Below are positions 36,684 to 45,777 of a stretch of 64,000 nt of DNA, in pieces (position 1 is the first letter of the stretch; each line of letters begins with the position of its first letter). The notes beneath the pieces are model-generated. The model was given only the letters and a program-made list of their open reading frames with translations. It was not told where the DNA came from and searched no databases. This stretch comes from Clostridiales bacterium (GTDB taxonomy: Bacteria > Bacillota > Clostridia > Christensenellales > JAISNN01), in contig JAISNN010000014.1 of the NCBI GenBank assembly GCA_031276195.1, positions 1 through 64,000 of the forward strand. Direction: 5' to 3'. The position numbers and the translations under genes are program-made.

Positions 36684-37040
36684 ATGTCGATACGTCAATC
36701 GGGGGAGGACTACCTCGAAGCCATCTATGTTTTGAGCGAAAAAGGCGGCGTTCACGCCGTCGATATCGCAAATAGGCTGAATTTTTCAAAGCCGTCGGTT
36801 ACGCGGGCAATGAAAATACTCAAAGAAAACGGGTATATTACCGTCGATTTTGAAAACCATATAAAACTGACCGAAACGGGCGAGAAAAAAGCCCGTCAAA
36901 TCTTCGAAAGACACGACGTGATTTCAAAATTCTTGATGCAAAACGGCGTTTGCCGCGAAACCGCACTCAACGACGCCTGCCTTATGGAACACGGCGTCAG
37001 CGAGGAAAGTTTCGCCGTCTTTAAACGACTCGTAAAATAG
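36684..37040 (+). CDS. DtxR/MntR-family metal-dependent regulator
   Basis: The 118-residue protein has the winged helix-turn-helix (GEDYLEAIYVLSEKG, VDIANRLNFSKPSVTRAMKILKENGYI) and a short dimerisation domain; there is no SH3-like domain, as in MntR. Metal ligands by alignment are Asp9, Glu12, His77-region (ERHDVI), and the C-x-x-E-H of DACLMEH. MntR has Glu where this has Cys; DtxR has Cys. The site is therefore a mix of MntR-like Asp and DtxR-like Cys, so iron and manganese are both possible. RBS GGAGGG. No transporter is adjacent. Confidence 0.88.
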   Translation: MSIRQSGEDYLEAIYVLSEKGGVHAVDIANRLNFSKPSVTRAMKILKENGYITVDFENHIKLTETGEKKARQIFERHDVISKFLMQNGVCRETALNDACLMEHGVSEESFAVFKRLVK

Positions 37041-37714
37041 GTTTTTCGGGGGGTGTTTTAAATTATGAGGACGGAAACTTTTTATAATTGTTTTGTTTTT
37101 AAAATGCGGAGGAAAACTTTTAGTAATTTATTTTGTTTTTAAAATGCGGAGGAAAACTTTTTCGTAAAAAGTTTTCCTCCGCGCCTCCTTTCAAAAACTT
37201 TTAGTAATAACGAATATAGCAAAGAAGTGCTTGTAAAATGTATTTCTTGTTCCAAATAATGCCGCCCCACCCCTACCCCTCCCACGGAGGGGAATTTTTG
37301 ATGATTATTTATCGTTATTCGGGAAAAACTTTTAGTAATTTGTTTTGTTTTTAAAATGCGGAGGAAAACTTTTTCGTAAAAAGTTTTCCTCCGCGCCTCT
37401 TTTCAAAAACTTTTAGTAATAACGAATATAGCAAAGAAGTGCTTGTAAAATGTATTTCTTGTTCCAAATAATGCCGCCCCACCCCTACCCCTCCCACGGA
37501 GGGGAATTTACTTTAATCGAATTTTCTCTTAACTTAAACGGAAAGTTTTAAACTTACTAAAAGTTTTTGAAAAGGGGTACGGGGAAAATACTTTTTTCAA
37601 AAAATTTTTCACCGTGTCTTTTATATAAATATTTATTGAAAATTTTTGAAAAGGGGTGCGGGGGAAAACTTTTTATAAAAAGTTTTCCCCCGCATATAAA
37701 AAACATAAAAACAT
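37041..37714. repeat. Intergenic region with a ~167-bp duplication of joined B and A elements
   Basis: The block 37131-37297 is repeated almost perfectly at 37343-37508. Each copy is a family B element (about 37145-37205 and 37365-37420), a unique linker AGCAAAGAAGTGCTTGTAAA..., and a family A element (37263-37296 and 37475-37508). Two inverted B copies follow at about 37556-37607 and 37638-37695. No gene. Confidence 0.85.
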
Positions 37715-37756
37715 AAAAAAAGTCCCGTCCGTCATTTTGACGGACGGGACTTTTTG
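37715..37756 (-). terminator. Terminator of the translation operon (bidirectional)
   Basis: AGTCCCGTCCGTC and GACGGACGGGACT form a perfect 13-bp stem with a 5-base loop. T-runs exist on both strands, so it could end transcription in either direction. It lies 10-50 bp after the tuf stop codon. Confidence 0.95.
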
Positions 37757-37766
37757 TATTAAATTA

Positions 37767-38972
37767 CTATTCCAAAATTTTCGCGACGACGCCCGAACCG
37801 ACGGTTCTGCCGCCTTCTCTGATAGCGAAGCGGAGTCCTTCCTCGATCGCGATCGGGGCGATCAATTTTATATCCATATTGATATTATCTCCCGGCATAA
37901 CCATTTCGACGCCGTCGGGGAGTTTGATGCTGCCCGTAACGTCCGTCGTTCTGAAATAGAACTGCGGGCGGTATCCGTCGAAGAAGGGGGTATGTCTGCC
38001 ACCCTCGTCCTTCGTCAAGATATAGACCTGTGAAGTGTAGTGGGTATGCGGCTTAATGCTGCCCGGTTTGGCGAGAACCTGACCTCTCTCGATGTCTTTT
38101 CTCTCGATTCCGCGCAAGAGCGCGCCGATATTGTCGCCCGCGATAGCGGTGTCGAGAAGTTTTCTGAACATTTCGATTCCCGTTATGACGGTTTCTCTCG
38201 GTTTGTCGGAGAAACCGACGATCTCAACCTTGTCGGCGAGTTTGATCTGTCCTCTCTCTACTCTTCCCGTCGCGACCGTTCCGCGCCCCGTGATGGTCAT
38301 CGTGTCTTCGACGGACATCAAGAAAGGCTTGTCAATCTCGCGCGCGGGATCGGGGATATAGGAATCTACCGCGTCAAGCAATTCTTGAAGCGATTTTGTC
38401 CATTCGCTGTTGACGTCGCCCGCGATCAATGCCTCGGACGCTTTCAACGCCGAACCCTTGATGATCGGGGTGCTGTCGCCCGGGAATTTATACTGCGAAA
38501 GCAGTTCTCTGACTTCCAACTCGACCAATTCCAAAAGTTCGGGGTCGTCGACTTGGTCGACCTTGTTTAGATAAACAAGGATATAGGGAACGCCCACCTG
38601 ACGGGCGAGCAGGATGTGCTCTCTCGTTTGGGGCATCGGTCCGTCCGCCGCGGAAACGACGAGAATCGCTCCGTCCATCTGCGCCGCGCCCGTGATCATA
38701 TTCTTTACGTAGTCGGCGTGACCCGGACAGTCGACGTGCGCGTAGTGCCTTTTGGGCGTCTGATACTCGACGTGCGCGGTATTGATCGTAATACCTCTTT
38801 CTCTTTCCTCGGGGGCTTTGTCGATTTCGTCATATTTCATAACTTTCGCCATTCCCTTGGACGCGCAGTACATCGTTATAGCGGCGGTCAGCGTCGTCTT
38901 TCCGTGATCGACGTGTCCGATAGTCCCGATATTAACGTGTACCTTATCTCTTTCAAATTTTGCTTTTGCCAT
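37767..38972 (-). CDS. tuf: Elongation factor Tu
   Basis: The 401-residue GTPase delivers aminoacyl-tRNA to the ribosome. G1 GHVDHGKT, switch ERERGITI, G3 DCPGHADY, G4 NKVD and G5 SALKA are intact; domains 2 and 3 end in [14 protein letters not shown]. The frame is open further upstream, but the start at 38972 has GGAGGG eight to nine bases before it and matches the family N-terminus ([10 protein letters not shown]). It is last in the rplGB-like/rpsL/rpsG/fusA/tuf block, 317 bp after fusA. Confidence 0.98.
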   Translation of the reverse strand: MAKAKFERDKVHVNIGTIGHVDHGKTTLTAAITMYCASKGMAKVMKYDEIDKAPEERERGITINTAHVEYQTPKRHYAHVDCPGHADYVKNMITGAAQMDGAILVVSAADGPMPQTREHILLARQVGVPYILVYLNKVDQVDDPELLELVELEVRELLSQYKFPGDSTPIIKGSALKASEALIAGDVNSEWTKSLQELLDAVDSYIPDPAREIDKPFLMSVEDTMTITGRGTVATGRVERGQIKLADKVEIVGFSDKPRETVITGIEMFRKLLDTAIAGDNIGALLRGIERKDIERGQVLAKPGSIKPHTHYTSQVYILTKDEGGRHTPFFDGYRPQFYFRTTDVTGSIKLPDGVEMVMPGDNINMDIKLIAPIAIEEGLRFAIREGGRTVGSGVVAKILE

Positions 38973-39289
38973 TTTTATTATCCCTCCATAAATCTTGACA
39001 TAGTTTATTATAATATATTTTTTAAAATTTTTCCAGCATTTTGACGTACTATTTTCGCGGAATTTCAATTTTTTTATTTAATTTCCGCCGATTTGACCGT
39101 ATGCGCCCGTAAAATCCCCCGCTTCGCGAAAAATTTAAAGCGGAATTTTAAGAAACGGACGGTTTTATTTTTTTGCGTCTTTGAATTAAGTCTTTCGCGG
39201 CGCACCCGTAAATACGGTTTCGCGCGTCTTTCTTCCCGTCTTTAACGCGGCGGATGACCGAACCGCCGGCATATTTTATAAAACGTAAT
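38973..39289. other. fusA-tuf spacer
   Basis: The 317-bp gap is longer than usual in this operon. On the minus strand a TATAAT lies about 40 bp before tuf without a convincing -35, so a separate tuf promoter is possible but not shown. No repeat family member was seen. Confidence 0.4.
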
Positions 39290-41368
39290 TTATTCCGTCT
39301 TTCCTTTGCCCTTTATCTGCTCCGCGATGTTTCTCGGCACGGGGCTGTAATGCGAAAACAGCATCGTAAAGTTCGCTCTGCCCTGCGTCAGCGAACGCAA
39401 AGCCGTCGCATACCCGAACATCTCCGAAAGCGGAACCTCCGATTCGATTATCTGAACGCCGTTCCTCATCTCGAAACCCTTGATCGAACCGCGTCTGCCC
39501 GTTATGCTGCCCATAACGTCGCCGTAGTATTCGTCGGGAGTGGTAACCTCGACGTTCATAACCGGCTCCAAAAGAATGGGGCCCGCCGCCGCCGCCGCTT
39601 CCTTAAACGCCATCGATCCCGCGATCTTAAACGCCATTTCCGACGAGTCCACGTCGTGATAACTTCCGTCTATAAGCCTGACTTTGAAATCCACCGTTTC
39701 GTAGCCGCCCAAAACGCCCGACTTCGCCGCCTCTTGAATCCCCGCGTTTATCGGCGCGATATATTCCTTCGGAACGACGCCGCCCACGATTTCGTCGACG
39801 AATTCATAGCCCTCGCCCGGCTCCCTCGGCGAAATGACGATCACGCAATGACCGTATTGTCCGCGTCCGCCCGACTGACGGATATATTTGCCCTCTTTTT
39901 GGACTTCCTTTGTGATCGTTTCCTTATAGGCGACCTGCGGCTGCCCGACCTTGCATTCGACCTTAAACTCTCTCAAAAGTCTGTCCACGATAATCTCCAA
40001 ATGCAATTCGCCCATTCCCGCGATGATGACCTGCCCCGTCTCTTGATCGGTGTTCGTTTGGAACGTCGGGTCTTCTTCCGCGAGTTTGGCTAAGGCAAGC
40101 CCCATTTTTTCCTGACTCGCTTTGGTTTTCGGCTCGATCGCGATCCTTATGACGGGATCGGGGAATTCCATACTCTCCAAAATTACCTGCCTGCTCTCGG
40201 CGCAAAGCGTGTCGCCCGTCGTCGTGTCTTTTAAACCTATTATGGCGGCTATGTCGCCCGCGTATACGACGTCGATATCCTGCCTGTTGTTCGAGTGCAT
40301 TCTGATAAGTCTTCCGACTCTCTCTTTCTTGCCCTTCGTCGTGTTGTATACGTATGAACCGCTCTCCAAAACGCCGCTGTAAACCCTTATAAACGTCAGT
40401 TTCCCGACGAAAGGATCGGTCGCGACCTTAAAAGCAAGCGCGGCGAAAGGCTCCGTGTCCGACGAATCGACTACGACCTCATTGTCCTCTCCCACTATCT
40501 TTCCCACGATCTGCGGCACGTCTAAGGGCGACGGAAGATATTCCACAACCGCGTCCAAAAGTTTTTGAACGCCCTTATTCTTATACGCGCTTCCGCATAA
40601 TACCGGCACGACTTTCATCGAACACACCGCCAAACGCAAAGCCCTCTTTACGTCTTCTTCCGGAATCTCCGCGCCGTCCAAATATCTCTCCATAATCGAA
40701 TCGTCAAAATCCGCGACGGCTTCAAGCAATTCGGTTCTGAGGAGATCCGCCTCGCCTTTTAGATCCGCGGGGATATCCGCCGTAACTTGATCTTTTCCTA
40801 AGTCGTCGTTATAAATCGTCGCTTGCATCGTGATCAAATCCACTACGCCCTTAAAATCGTTCTCCTTGCCGATCGGAAGTTGCAGCGGAACCGCCTTGAC
40901 GTGAAAACGGCTCTTTATCATTCCTACGACGTTGAAAAAGTCCGCGCCGTTGATGTCCATCTTGTTGACGAACGCGATTCGCGGAACGCGGTATTTGTCC
41001 GCCTGCCTCCAAACCGCCTCGGACTGAGGCTCGACGCCGCCGCGCGCGCAAAAAAGAGCCACCGCGCCGTCCAAAATACGAAGGCTTCTCTCAACCTCGA
41101 CCGTGAAGTCGACGTGTCCCGGAGTGTCGATTAGGTTTATGCGGCATCCCTTCCATGCCGTCGTCGTCGCCGCGGAGGTGATGGTTATGCCCCTCTCCTG
41201 CTCCTGCGCCATCCAATCCATGGTCGCCGCGCCCTCGTGAACCTCGCCCAACTTGTGAACGCGTCCCGTATAAAACAGAATCCTCTCGCTGACCGTGGTC
41301 TTCCCGGCGTCTATATGCGCCATAATTCCTATGTTTCTCGTTTTGTCCAAAGGAAATTCTCTTGCCAT
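39290..41368 (-). CDS. fusA: Elongation factor G
   Basis: The 692-residue translocase GTPase has G1 AHIDAGKTT, switch [10 protein letters not shown]3 DTPGHVDF and G4 NKMD. Domain IV starts around [10 protein letters not shown], and the C-terminal domain V contains [16 protein letters not shown]. Length is standard. RBS GGGAG. It is third from the end of the translation operon. Confidence 0.98.
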   Translation of the reverse strand: MAREFPLDKTRNIGIMAHIDAGKTTVSERILFYTGRVHKLGEVHEGAATMDWMAQEQERGITITSAATTTAWKGCRINLIDTPGHVDFTVEVERSLRILDGAVALFCARGGVEPQSEAVWRQADKYRVPRIAFVNKMDINGADFFNVVGMIKSRFHVKAVPLQLPIGKENDFKGVVDLITMQATIYNDDLGKDQVTADIPADLKGEADLLRTELLEAVADFDDSIMERYLDGAEIPEEDVKRALRLAVCSMKVVPVLCGSAYKNKGVQKLLDAVVEYLPSPLDVPQIVGKIVGEDNEVVVDSSDTEPFAALAFKVATDPFVGKLTFIRVYSGVLESGSYVYNTTKGKKERVGRLIRMHSNNRQDIDVVYAGDIAAIIGLKDTTTGDTLCAESRQVILESMEFPDPVIRIAIEPKTKASQEKMGLALAKLAEEDPTFQTNTDQETGQVIIAGMGELHLEIIVDRLLREFKVECKVGQPQVAYKETITKEVQKEGKYIRQSGGRGQYGHCVIVISPREPGEGYEFVDEIVGGVVPKEYIAPINAGIQEAAKSGVLGGYETVDFKVRLIDGSYHDVDSSEMAFKIAGSMAFKEAAAAAGPILLEPVMNVEVTTPDEYYGDVMGSITGRRGSIKGFEMRNGVQIIESEVPLSEMFGYATALRSLTQGRANFTMLFSHYSPVPRNIAEQIKGKGKTE

Positions 41369-41668
41369 TTTTTCTCCCGAGCCGAATTTAACGAAATTCC
41401 GGCTGTAATTAACTATAATTATTTATTATCGACTTGTTTTTGTTTTTTTATGCAACCCTCTTAGAACCGCCTTGTCTTGCCTTAGACTTGGTTTTTGATT
41501 CCAAAAGTAAAGCGGGAGTTTTCCCCCCGCCTTTTTAGAACCGTGCGAATAAATCTCGGGAACCGGTATTTTTTAAACAAACTTACCACTGTCTTTACTT
41601 TTTTTTAAAAATCGTTTCGTTTATTCAATACGGGTCCTAAATATCCTCGCTTTTGCGATTCCGCGCTT
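41369..41668. other. rpsG-fusA spacer
   Basis: No gene, repeat family or clear terminator was seen in this AT-rich 300-bp gap. AAAGCGGGAG TTTTCCCCCCGC at about 41510-41531 forms a short hairpin on both strands. Confidence 0.35.
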
Positions 41669-42139
41669 TTATATGCGGAAATGCGCGAACGCTTTGTTCG
41701 CCTCCGCCATACGGTGAGTTTCTTCTTTTTTCTTGAACGCGCTGCCCGAACCGTTGTAGGCGTCGAGTAATTCTCCCGCCACTCTCGCGTCCATTTCCTT
41801 TTCGCCGCGTTTTCTGGCGGCGTTGACCAACCAGCGGATGCCTAAGGTCTGACGTCTGTCGGGACGGACTTCAAGCGGAACTTGATACGTCGAACCGCCC
41901 ACTCTTCTCGCCTTGACTTCCAAAGCGGGCATAACGTTTTCCAACGCCTTGTTGAAAACGTCCAGAGGGTTTAGATTCGACTTCTTTTCGATCAACTCGA
42001 AAGCCGAATAGACGATCTTTTGCGCCGTTCCCCTCTTTCCGTCGTACATAATTTGATTTATGAATTTTGTAACTATTTTGCTCCGATATATAGGGTCCGG
42101 TAAAACGTCGCGTTTCGGCACCCCCGCTCTTCTTGGCAT
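41669..42139 (-). CDS. rpsG: 30S ribosomal protein S7
   Basis: The 156-residue small-subunit protein nucleates assembly of the 30S head. [40 protein letters not shown] and the C-terminal [17 protein letters not shown] are diagnostic. The frame is open 58 codons upstream, but the start at 42139 has AAGGAG ahead and matches the universal N-terminus. Confidence 0.98.
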   Translation of the reverse strand: MPRRAGVPKRDVLPDPIYRSKIVTKFINQIMYDGKRGTAQKIVYSAFELIEKKSNLNPLDVFNKALENVMPALEVKARRVGGSTYQVPLEVRPDRRQTLGIRWLVNAARKRGEKEMDARVAGELLDAYNGSGSAFKKKEETHRMAEANKAFAHFRI

Positions 42140-42399
42140 AAGTTTTATTCTCCTTAAAAAGAACTTAAATTTACGTTTATTTTTTTGGGTTGAGTTTTTT
42201 TTGAATGAAATTAAAGAATTGAGAAAGGCTCTTTCCGCCCGCCCGTTTTTAAAATTCTTAACCTCATTATAATTATGCGGCGTTTTTCGCTCCCGCTTTT
42301 GTTGCGCGGACAAAAATTAATTCTTTTTGCGCCGCGTTTATAATAAAGCGAAAACCGCTTCGCTTACCGCCGCCGCGTTTTTTTAACGCGGGAAAAAAA

Positions 42400-42798
42400 T
42401 TACTTCTTTCCTTTCGCCGCCGCCGCCGCCGACTTCTTGCCCGCGCCGTACTTTGAACGCGCTTGCTTACGCTTCGCCACGCCCGCCGTGTCCAACGTTC
42501 CGCGTATGATATGATATCTTACGCCCGGCAAGTCTCTGACCTTTCCGCCCCTTATCAAAACGACGCTGTGCTCTTGAAGATTGTGTCCGATTCCGGGAAT
42601 GTAGATCGTACCCTCCGAACCGTTGACAAGACGCACCCTCGCGATCTTTCTCAAAGCGGAATTAGGCTTTTTGGGGGAAGTCGTCGTAACCGAAAGACAC
42701 ACGCCGCGTTTTTGCGGACAAGCGTCCATAATGGGAGCCTTGGACTTTACGGCTTGTTTTTGCCTTCCCTGCCTTACAAGTTGATTGATTGTTGGCAT
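42400..42798 (-). CDS. rpsL: 30S ribosomal protein S12
   Basis: The 132-residue decoding-centre protein has [29 protein letters not shown] (the Lys associated with streptomycin resistance when mutated is wild type) and [12 protein letters not shown]. The C-terminus is an A/K-rich extension. Strong AGGAGG RBS. Confidence 0.98.
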   Translation of the reverse strand: MPTINQLVRQGRQKQAVKSKAPIMDACPQKRGVCLSVTTTSPKKPNSALRKIARVRLVNGSEGTIYIPGIGHNLQEHSVVLIRGGKVRDLPGVRYHIIRGTLDTAGVAKRKQARSKYGAGKKSAAAAAKGKK

Positions 42799-42912
42799 TT
42801 GAATCCTCCTGATAAATTACCGATAAATATTTAAGAGTTTGCGGCGAGATAAAAGTTTCAACCCAAAACCTTTAACTCAAAAAATGTATATTTATCACCG
42901 ACCGGAATCCCG

Positions 42913-43170
42913 TTATTTTAAGATTCCCACCGCGCTCGCGCCTACCTCGATTCCGCAAAGACTCCCCGTTTCTTTCATCGACGGTCCGTCGATAAATTCG
43001 ATCCCGTGAGATTTGCAAAGCCCGATAAGCCGTTCGCGGATATGTCCGTCGGCGTCGAAGGACACTACGACACACCGTAACTCGTCCTTTGAGATACTCT
43101 TCTCGACCTGTCTTATTCCGACGAGTTTTGAAGAAGCACTTAACAAAACCTTTAAATCATATTCTTTCAT
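42913..43170 (-). CDS. L7Ae-type ribosomal protein (YbxF/RplGB-like)
   Basis: The 85-residue protein belongs to the L7Ae/L30e kink-turn-binding family and occupies the position of YbxF at the head of the Firmicute str operon. SKLVGIRQVEKSI, RCVVVSFDADGHI and G-I-E-F-I-D match the fold; the end GSLCGIEVGASAVGIL is typical. ATG at 43170 is chosen; an in-frame TTG at 43188 is possible. Neither has a Shine-Dalgarno, and the leader from the promoter is only about 30 nt. Elsewhere rpoBC precede this gene; here they do not. Confidence 0.85.
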   Translation of the reverse strand: MKEYDLKVLLSASSKLVGIRQVEKSISKDELRCVVVSFDADGHIRERLIGLCKSHGIEFIDGPSMKETGSLCGIEVGASAVGILK

Positions 43171-43204
43171 AATAATATAATAGTTCAAAAATTAGGCGAT
43201 ACTT

Positions 43205-43233
43205 ATCATAACACCTTTTTTAATCCGTGTCAA
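43205..43233 (-). promoter_or_regulatory. Promoter of the translation operon
   Basis: TTGACA (43233-43228), a 17-bp spacer and TATGAT (43210-43205) on the minus strand. This would start transcription about 28 nt before the rplGB-like ATG. Confidence 0.8.
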
Positions 43234-43277
43234 ATAAAAATATACGGATTTTTTTTAAATTATTAAGTTTTCGCAAG

Positions 43278-43336
43278 TTTTTTTTAATTTTTAAGCCTTT
43301 CGGGATCTTTTTGCGGAATTCTTTTTAAAAAACGTA
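43278..43336. repeat. 59-bp direct repeat, copy 1
   Basis: Identical to 44369-44427 except for one base. The repeat includes TTTTTAAGCCTTTCGGGATC and a CTTTTTAAAAAACGTA end. The two copies enclose 1.03 kb holding a truncated protease gene, an unknown gene and a MITE-like element. Confidence 0.9.
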
Positions 43337-43338
43337 TA

Positions 43339-43719
43339 CTAATTCCCGAAAGAAAATCTAACGGAATAACTTTCAAACTTAGTTGTTTGTCCTAATTTTG
43401 CATAAGTAACAACGTGAGCGTTTGTTATCAATTTGCCGTCTTTTGTAATAATTTCAGCCGTTCCGAACGATTCGGCAGAACCCTTAGTTTCACATTTAAG
43501 TTCTATAATGCTATCAAAAGTCTTTTGATATATCTCACTTGCCGGCGGAACTCTGATAAAAAAATTATATAACAAAATAACCGTAAGTAATCCCGCGCCT
43601 ATTACGCTTATTCCGATAAGATCTTTCTTTTTTGCTTGCCCGTATTCTAACAAATTAAACCCTCGGTCAAATATGACGCCGCTTGAATTTTTAAATTTAT
43701 TATAAATATTTTCTCTCAA
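43339..43719 (-). pseudogene. Truncated HtrA/DegP-like serine protease
   Basis: The 126-residue frame begins with a cytoplasmic head, one transmembrane helix (about 35-53), and the first part of a trypsin-like domain: SIIELKCETKGSAESFGTAEIITKDGKLITNAHVVTY, with the catalytic His in TNAHVV. It stops shortly after, so the catalytic Asp and Ser, and any PDZ domain, are missing. The break lies three bases from copy 1 of the 59-bp direct repeat. It follows the unknown gene without a gap. It could be a pseudogene or a membrane-anchored fragment. Confidence 0.65.
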
Positions 43720-43720
43720 T

Positions 43721-44110
43721 CTAAATTAAAAATATTTCGATTGAAGAAATAAATCTATTATATTCAAACATATATTTCAATTTATAATAATCATCCGTAT
43801 GTGTTTTTCCGCTAATCGTTAAATAAATAGTTTCGTTCATTTTTGAAGTATATTTCATTATTTCGTCTTCATCTTGCGTATCCGTCAAAACAATGATCGA
43901 TATACGCGCACCGTTTTCTATACTCTCGATAAGTCTTTCTAAAAAGACGGCGACTTCCGTTACGGGAATCGGAACACGCACGATAGAGATAAATTCCTTG
44001 CTTTTCAAATAAGGAAACCAATCAAAATTGAGCGTCGATTTATCGATATTATCAAGGTATTTGCAATTTTCAAATAATACGGATGAACAAACAAATACAT
44101 ACATATACAT
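43721..44110 (-). CDS. Unknown 129-residue protein
   Basis: I do not recognise this protein. It is AT-rich, with predicted alternating strands and helices (FISIVRVPIPVTEVAVFLERLI, RISIIVLTDTQDEDEIM, TIYLTISGKTHTDDYYKL). There is no signal peptide or transmembrane helix, and its start MYMYVFVCS is unusually hydrophobic. AGGCGG lies upstream. It abuts the truncated protease gene by one base, so the two were probably a single operon. It is inside the segment bounded by 59-bp direct repeats. Confidence 0.45.
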   Translation of the reverse strand: MYMYVFVCSSVLFENCKYLDNIDKSTLNFDWFPYLKSKEFISIVRVPIPVTEVAVFLERLIESIENGARISIIVLTDTQDEDEIMKYTSKMNETIYLTISGKTHTDDYYKLKYMFEYNRFISSIEIFLI

Positions 44111-44139
44111 ACCAAAACCGCCTTAATACTTAATATAAT

Positions 44140-44250
44140 AGACCTCTTGCGAAACTAATGTTTTAGTTCAAAATTGCAATATAACTTTTTAGATTTTCAT
44201 AGTTTATAACTCCATTTTACACTACTTCAATCGGTTTTGCAAGAGGTCTA
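44140..44250. mobile_element. MITE-like element with 16-bp terminal inverted repeats
   Basis: The left end TAGACCTCTTGCGAAAC and the right end GTTTTGCAAGAGGTCTA are inverted repeats with one mismatch. The 111-bp unit has no coding capacity and is flanked by TA on both sides. Such ends are like those of small IS-derived elements. No transposase is present in the window. Confidence 0.65.
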
Positions 44251-44368
44251 ATGTGCCGAATCCGTAGCGTCGCGCCGTTTCGGAATTAACCCGTTTCCCG
44301 CATTTTGCGCCGCAATGTATGCGTCGGTTTGTCCGCTATAAGTCGAAAGACCTAAACGCAATCCAAAA

Positions 44369-44427
44369 TTTTTTTTAATTTTTAAGCCTTTCGGGATCTT
44401 TTTGCGGAACTCTTTTTAAAAAACGTA
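44369..44427. repeat. 59-bp direct repeat, copy 2
   Basis: Second copy of the repeat at 43278, offset 1091 bp, one mismatch (C for T at the 42nd position). Confidence 0.9.
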
Positions 44428-44450
44428 AAGCGATCCCCTTTTCGCAAACG

Positions 44451-44480
44451 AAAAGCCGGCGGATTTTTGCCGGCTTTTTT
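44451..44480. terminator. Bidirectional terminator
   Basis: AAAAGCCGGC and GCCGGCTTTTTT enclose GGATTTTT. On the minus strand it lies about 200 bp downstream of the CvpA gene; on either strand the stem is followed by T-rich sequence. Confidence 0.75.
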
Positions 44481-44681
44481 AAATGTCGGTGGTCGTTTAG
44501 CGACAGGCGGTCAACGGCGGCGGTTATTTAACGTTTGCCGCTATAATTTCACGTTATACCATCGTTAGTCCGGAAACTTTTCATACTTTGCTATACCGAA
44601 TATAACCGCGGAAAGACTTTTCACTTTCCGTTATACCGATATAATTTCACGTTATACCGTCGTCCGTCCGCGATAATTCCG

Positions 44682-45431
44682 CTATGCCGCTATAATTCCG
44701 AAAGATTTTCCGATTTCGTCTAAGAGCATAAGGAATATATTATTCTCGTACATAATGCGGAGAATGTCGCTGTCTTTAAGATAGTCCATAAAGGGCTTTA
44801 TCGCCGGCTCGGTCTCGAAAAGCGTCAGCACCGCCAGCAGTATATACATCACCAATATAACCAAAGCCACCCACGCGATCGCGCCGAAAACTTTGTCGAT
44901 ATATCTGAAAAATTTCTTTTTTATCAATTTCGCGATAATTTTTGTCAATATCGCGATCACGATAATCGATACGATAAACAGCGACACGCCGCTCAGCGCG
45001 TAGCAAATGATGACCGTTATGCTCGGAATGATCACCCCGGCGATCGACGTGGTTCCGTCAATCACCAAAACCTTCGACAAAATCGCCTCGACCGTTCCCG
45101 AAAAAACGCTGAATCCGCTCTCTTTCAAGATCTCCGCAAGAGGGATATTGCCCTCCGCGCCCTGCAAAAATAACTTTCCGTTCTCCGCGATCACGGGAAG
45201 GTTTATCTTGTCGCCGAGATCGCCGAAAAGACTCGCCACCCAATTCTCGATCAAACCGCCGATCTCGGGGATCTTGGCTATCTCGTCGGCAACGTATTTG
45301 CAAAGAAAACCCGTGATCAAAAGCGAACCGAAAAACGGGAGAATCTTTTTGACGAATTTGAACAGACCTTGCTGCCAACCGACAATCAATCCCAAACAAA
45401 GGAATAGGATCGCGACTAAATTAAGCAACAT
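44682..45431 (-). CDS. CvpA-family membrane protein
   Basis: The 249-residue protein has the CvpA layout: an N-terminal helix with G-x-x-x-G-W-x-x-G-L (LGLIVGWQQGLFKFV), a second helix at about 30-46, a long extracytoplasmic loop, and two C-terminal helices (about 125-160 and 180-207). Between them is the polybasic LIKKKFFRYIDKVFGAI. CvpA proteins are linked to colicin V production and to envelope stress, but the biochemical role is not settled. AGAGGT RBS. It stands alone. Confidence 0.8.
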   Translation of the reverse strand: MLLNLVAILFLCLGLIVGWQQGLFKFVKKILPFFGSLLITGFLCKYVADEIAKIPEIGGLIENWVASLFGDLGDKINLPVIAENGKLFLQGAEGNIPLAEILKESGFSVFSGTVEAILSKVLVIDGTTSIAGVIIPSITVIICYALSGVSLFIVSIIVIAILTKIIAKLIKKKFFRYIDKVFGAIAWVALVILVMYILLAVLTLFETEPAIKPFMDYLKDSDILRIMYENNIFLMLLDEIGKSFGIIAA

Positions 45432-45777
45432 ATTTTTTTACCTCTCTTTTTTTCGGATTTTTTTAATTATTAAATCCGTTTTTTTATCGTTTCTTCCGTC
45501 GAACCGTTTTTAATTTGCAAACGGTCCGCTTCTTTTCCGGAAATAAAACTCCGTTAAACCGTACCGTTACGCGATATATTATATCACTAAATTTTTTAAA
45601 GTGCAATATTTTTTAAATATTTTTTTTGGATTTTACGCGGAATTTTTATAAATTTTCCCGTATATGGTGTTTTTGCGGCGGTTATCACGCAATTTGCAAG
45701 CCTTTTAATAAACGCCGCGCGCGGAATTTTTTGCGGATACGGCGGCAAGTAAACTTAATTTCCGTTTCCGCCGTTTA
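45432..45777. other. Intergenic region, nothing recognised
   Basis: AT-rich 346-bp stretch. I see no gene, no repeat family member and no clear terminator. Confidence 0.35.
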
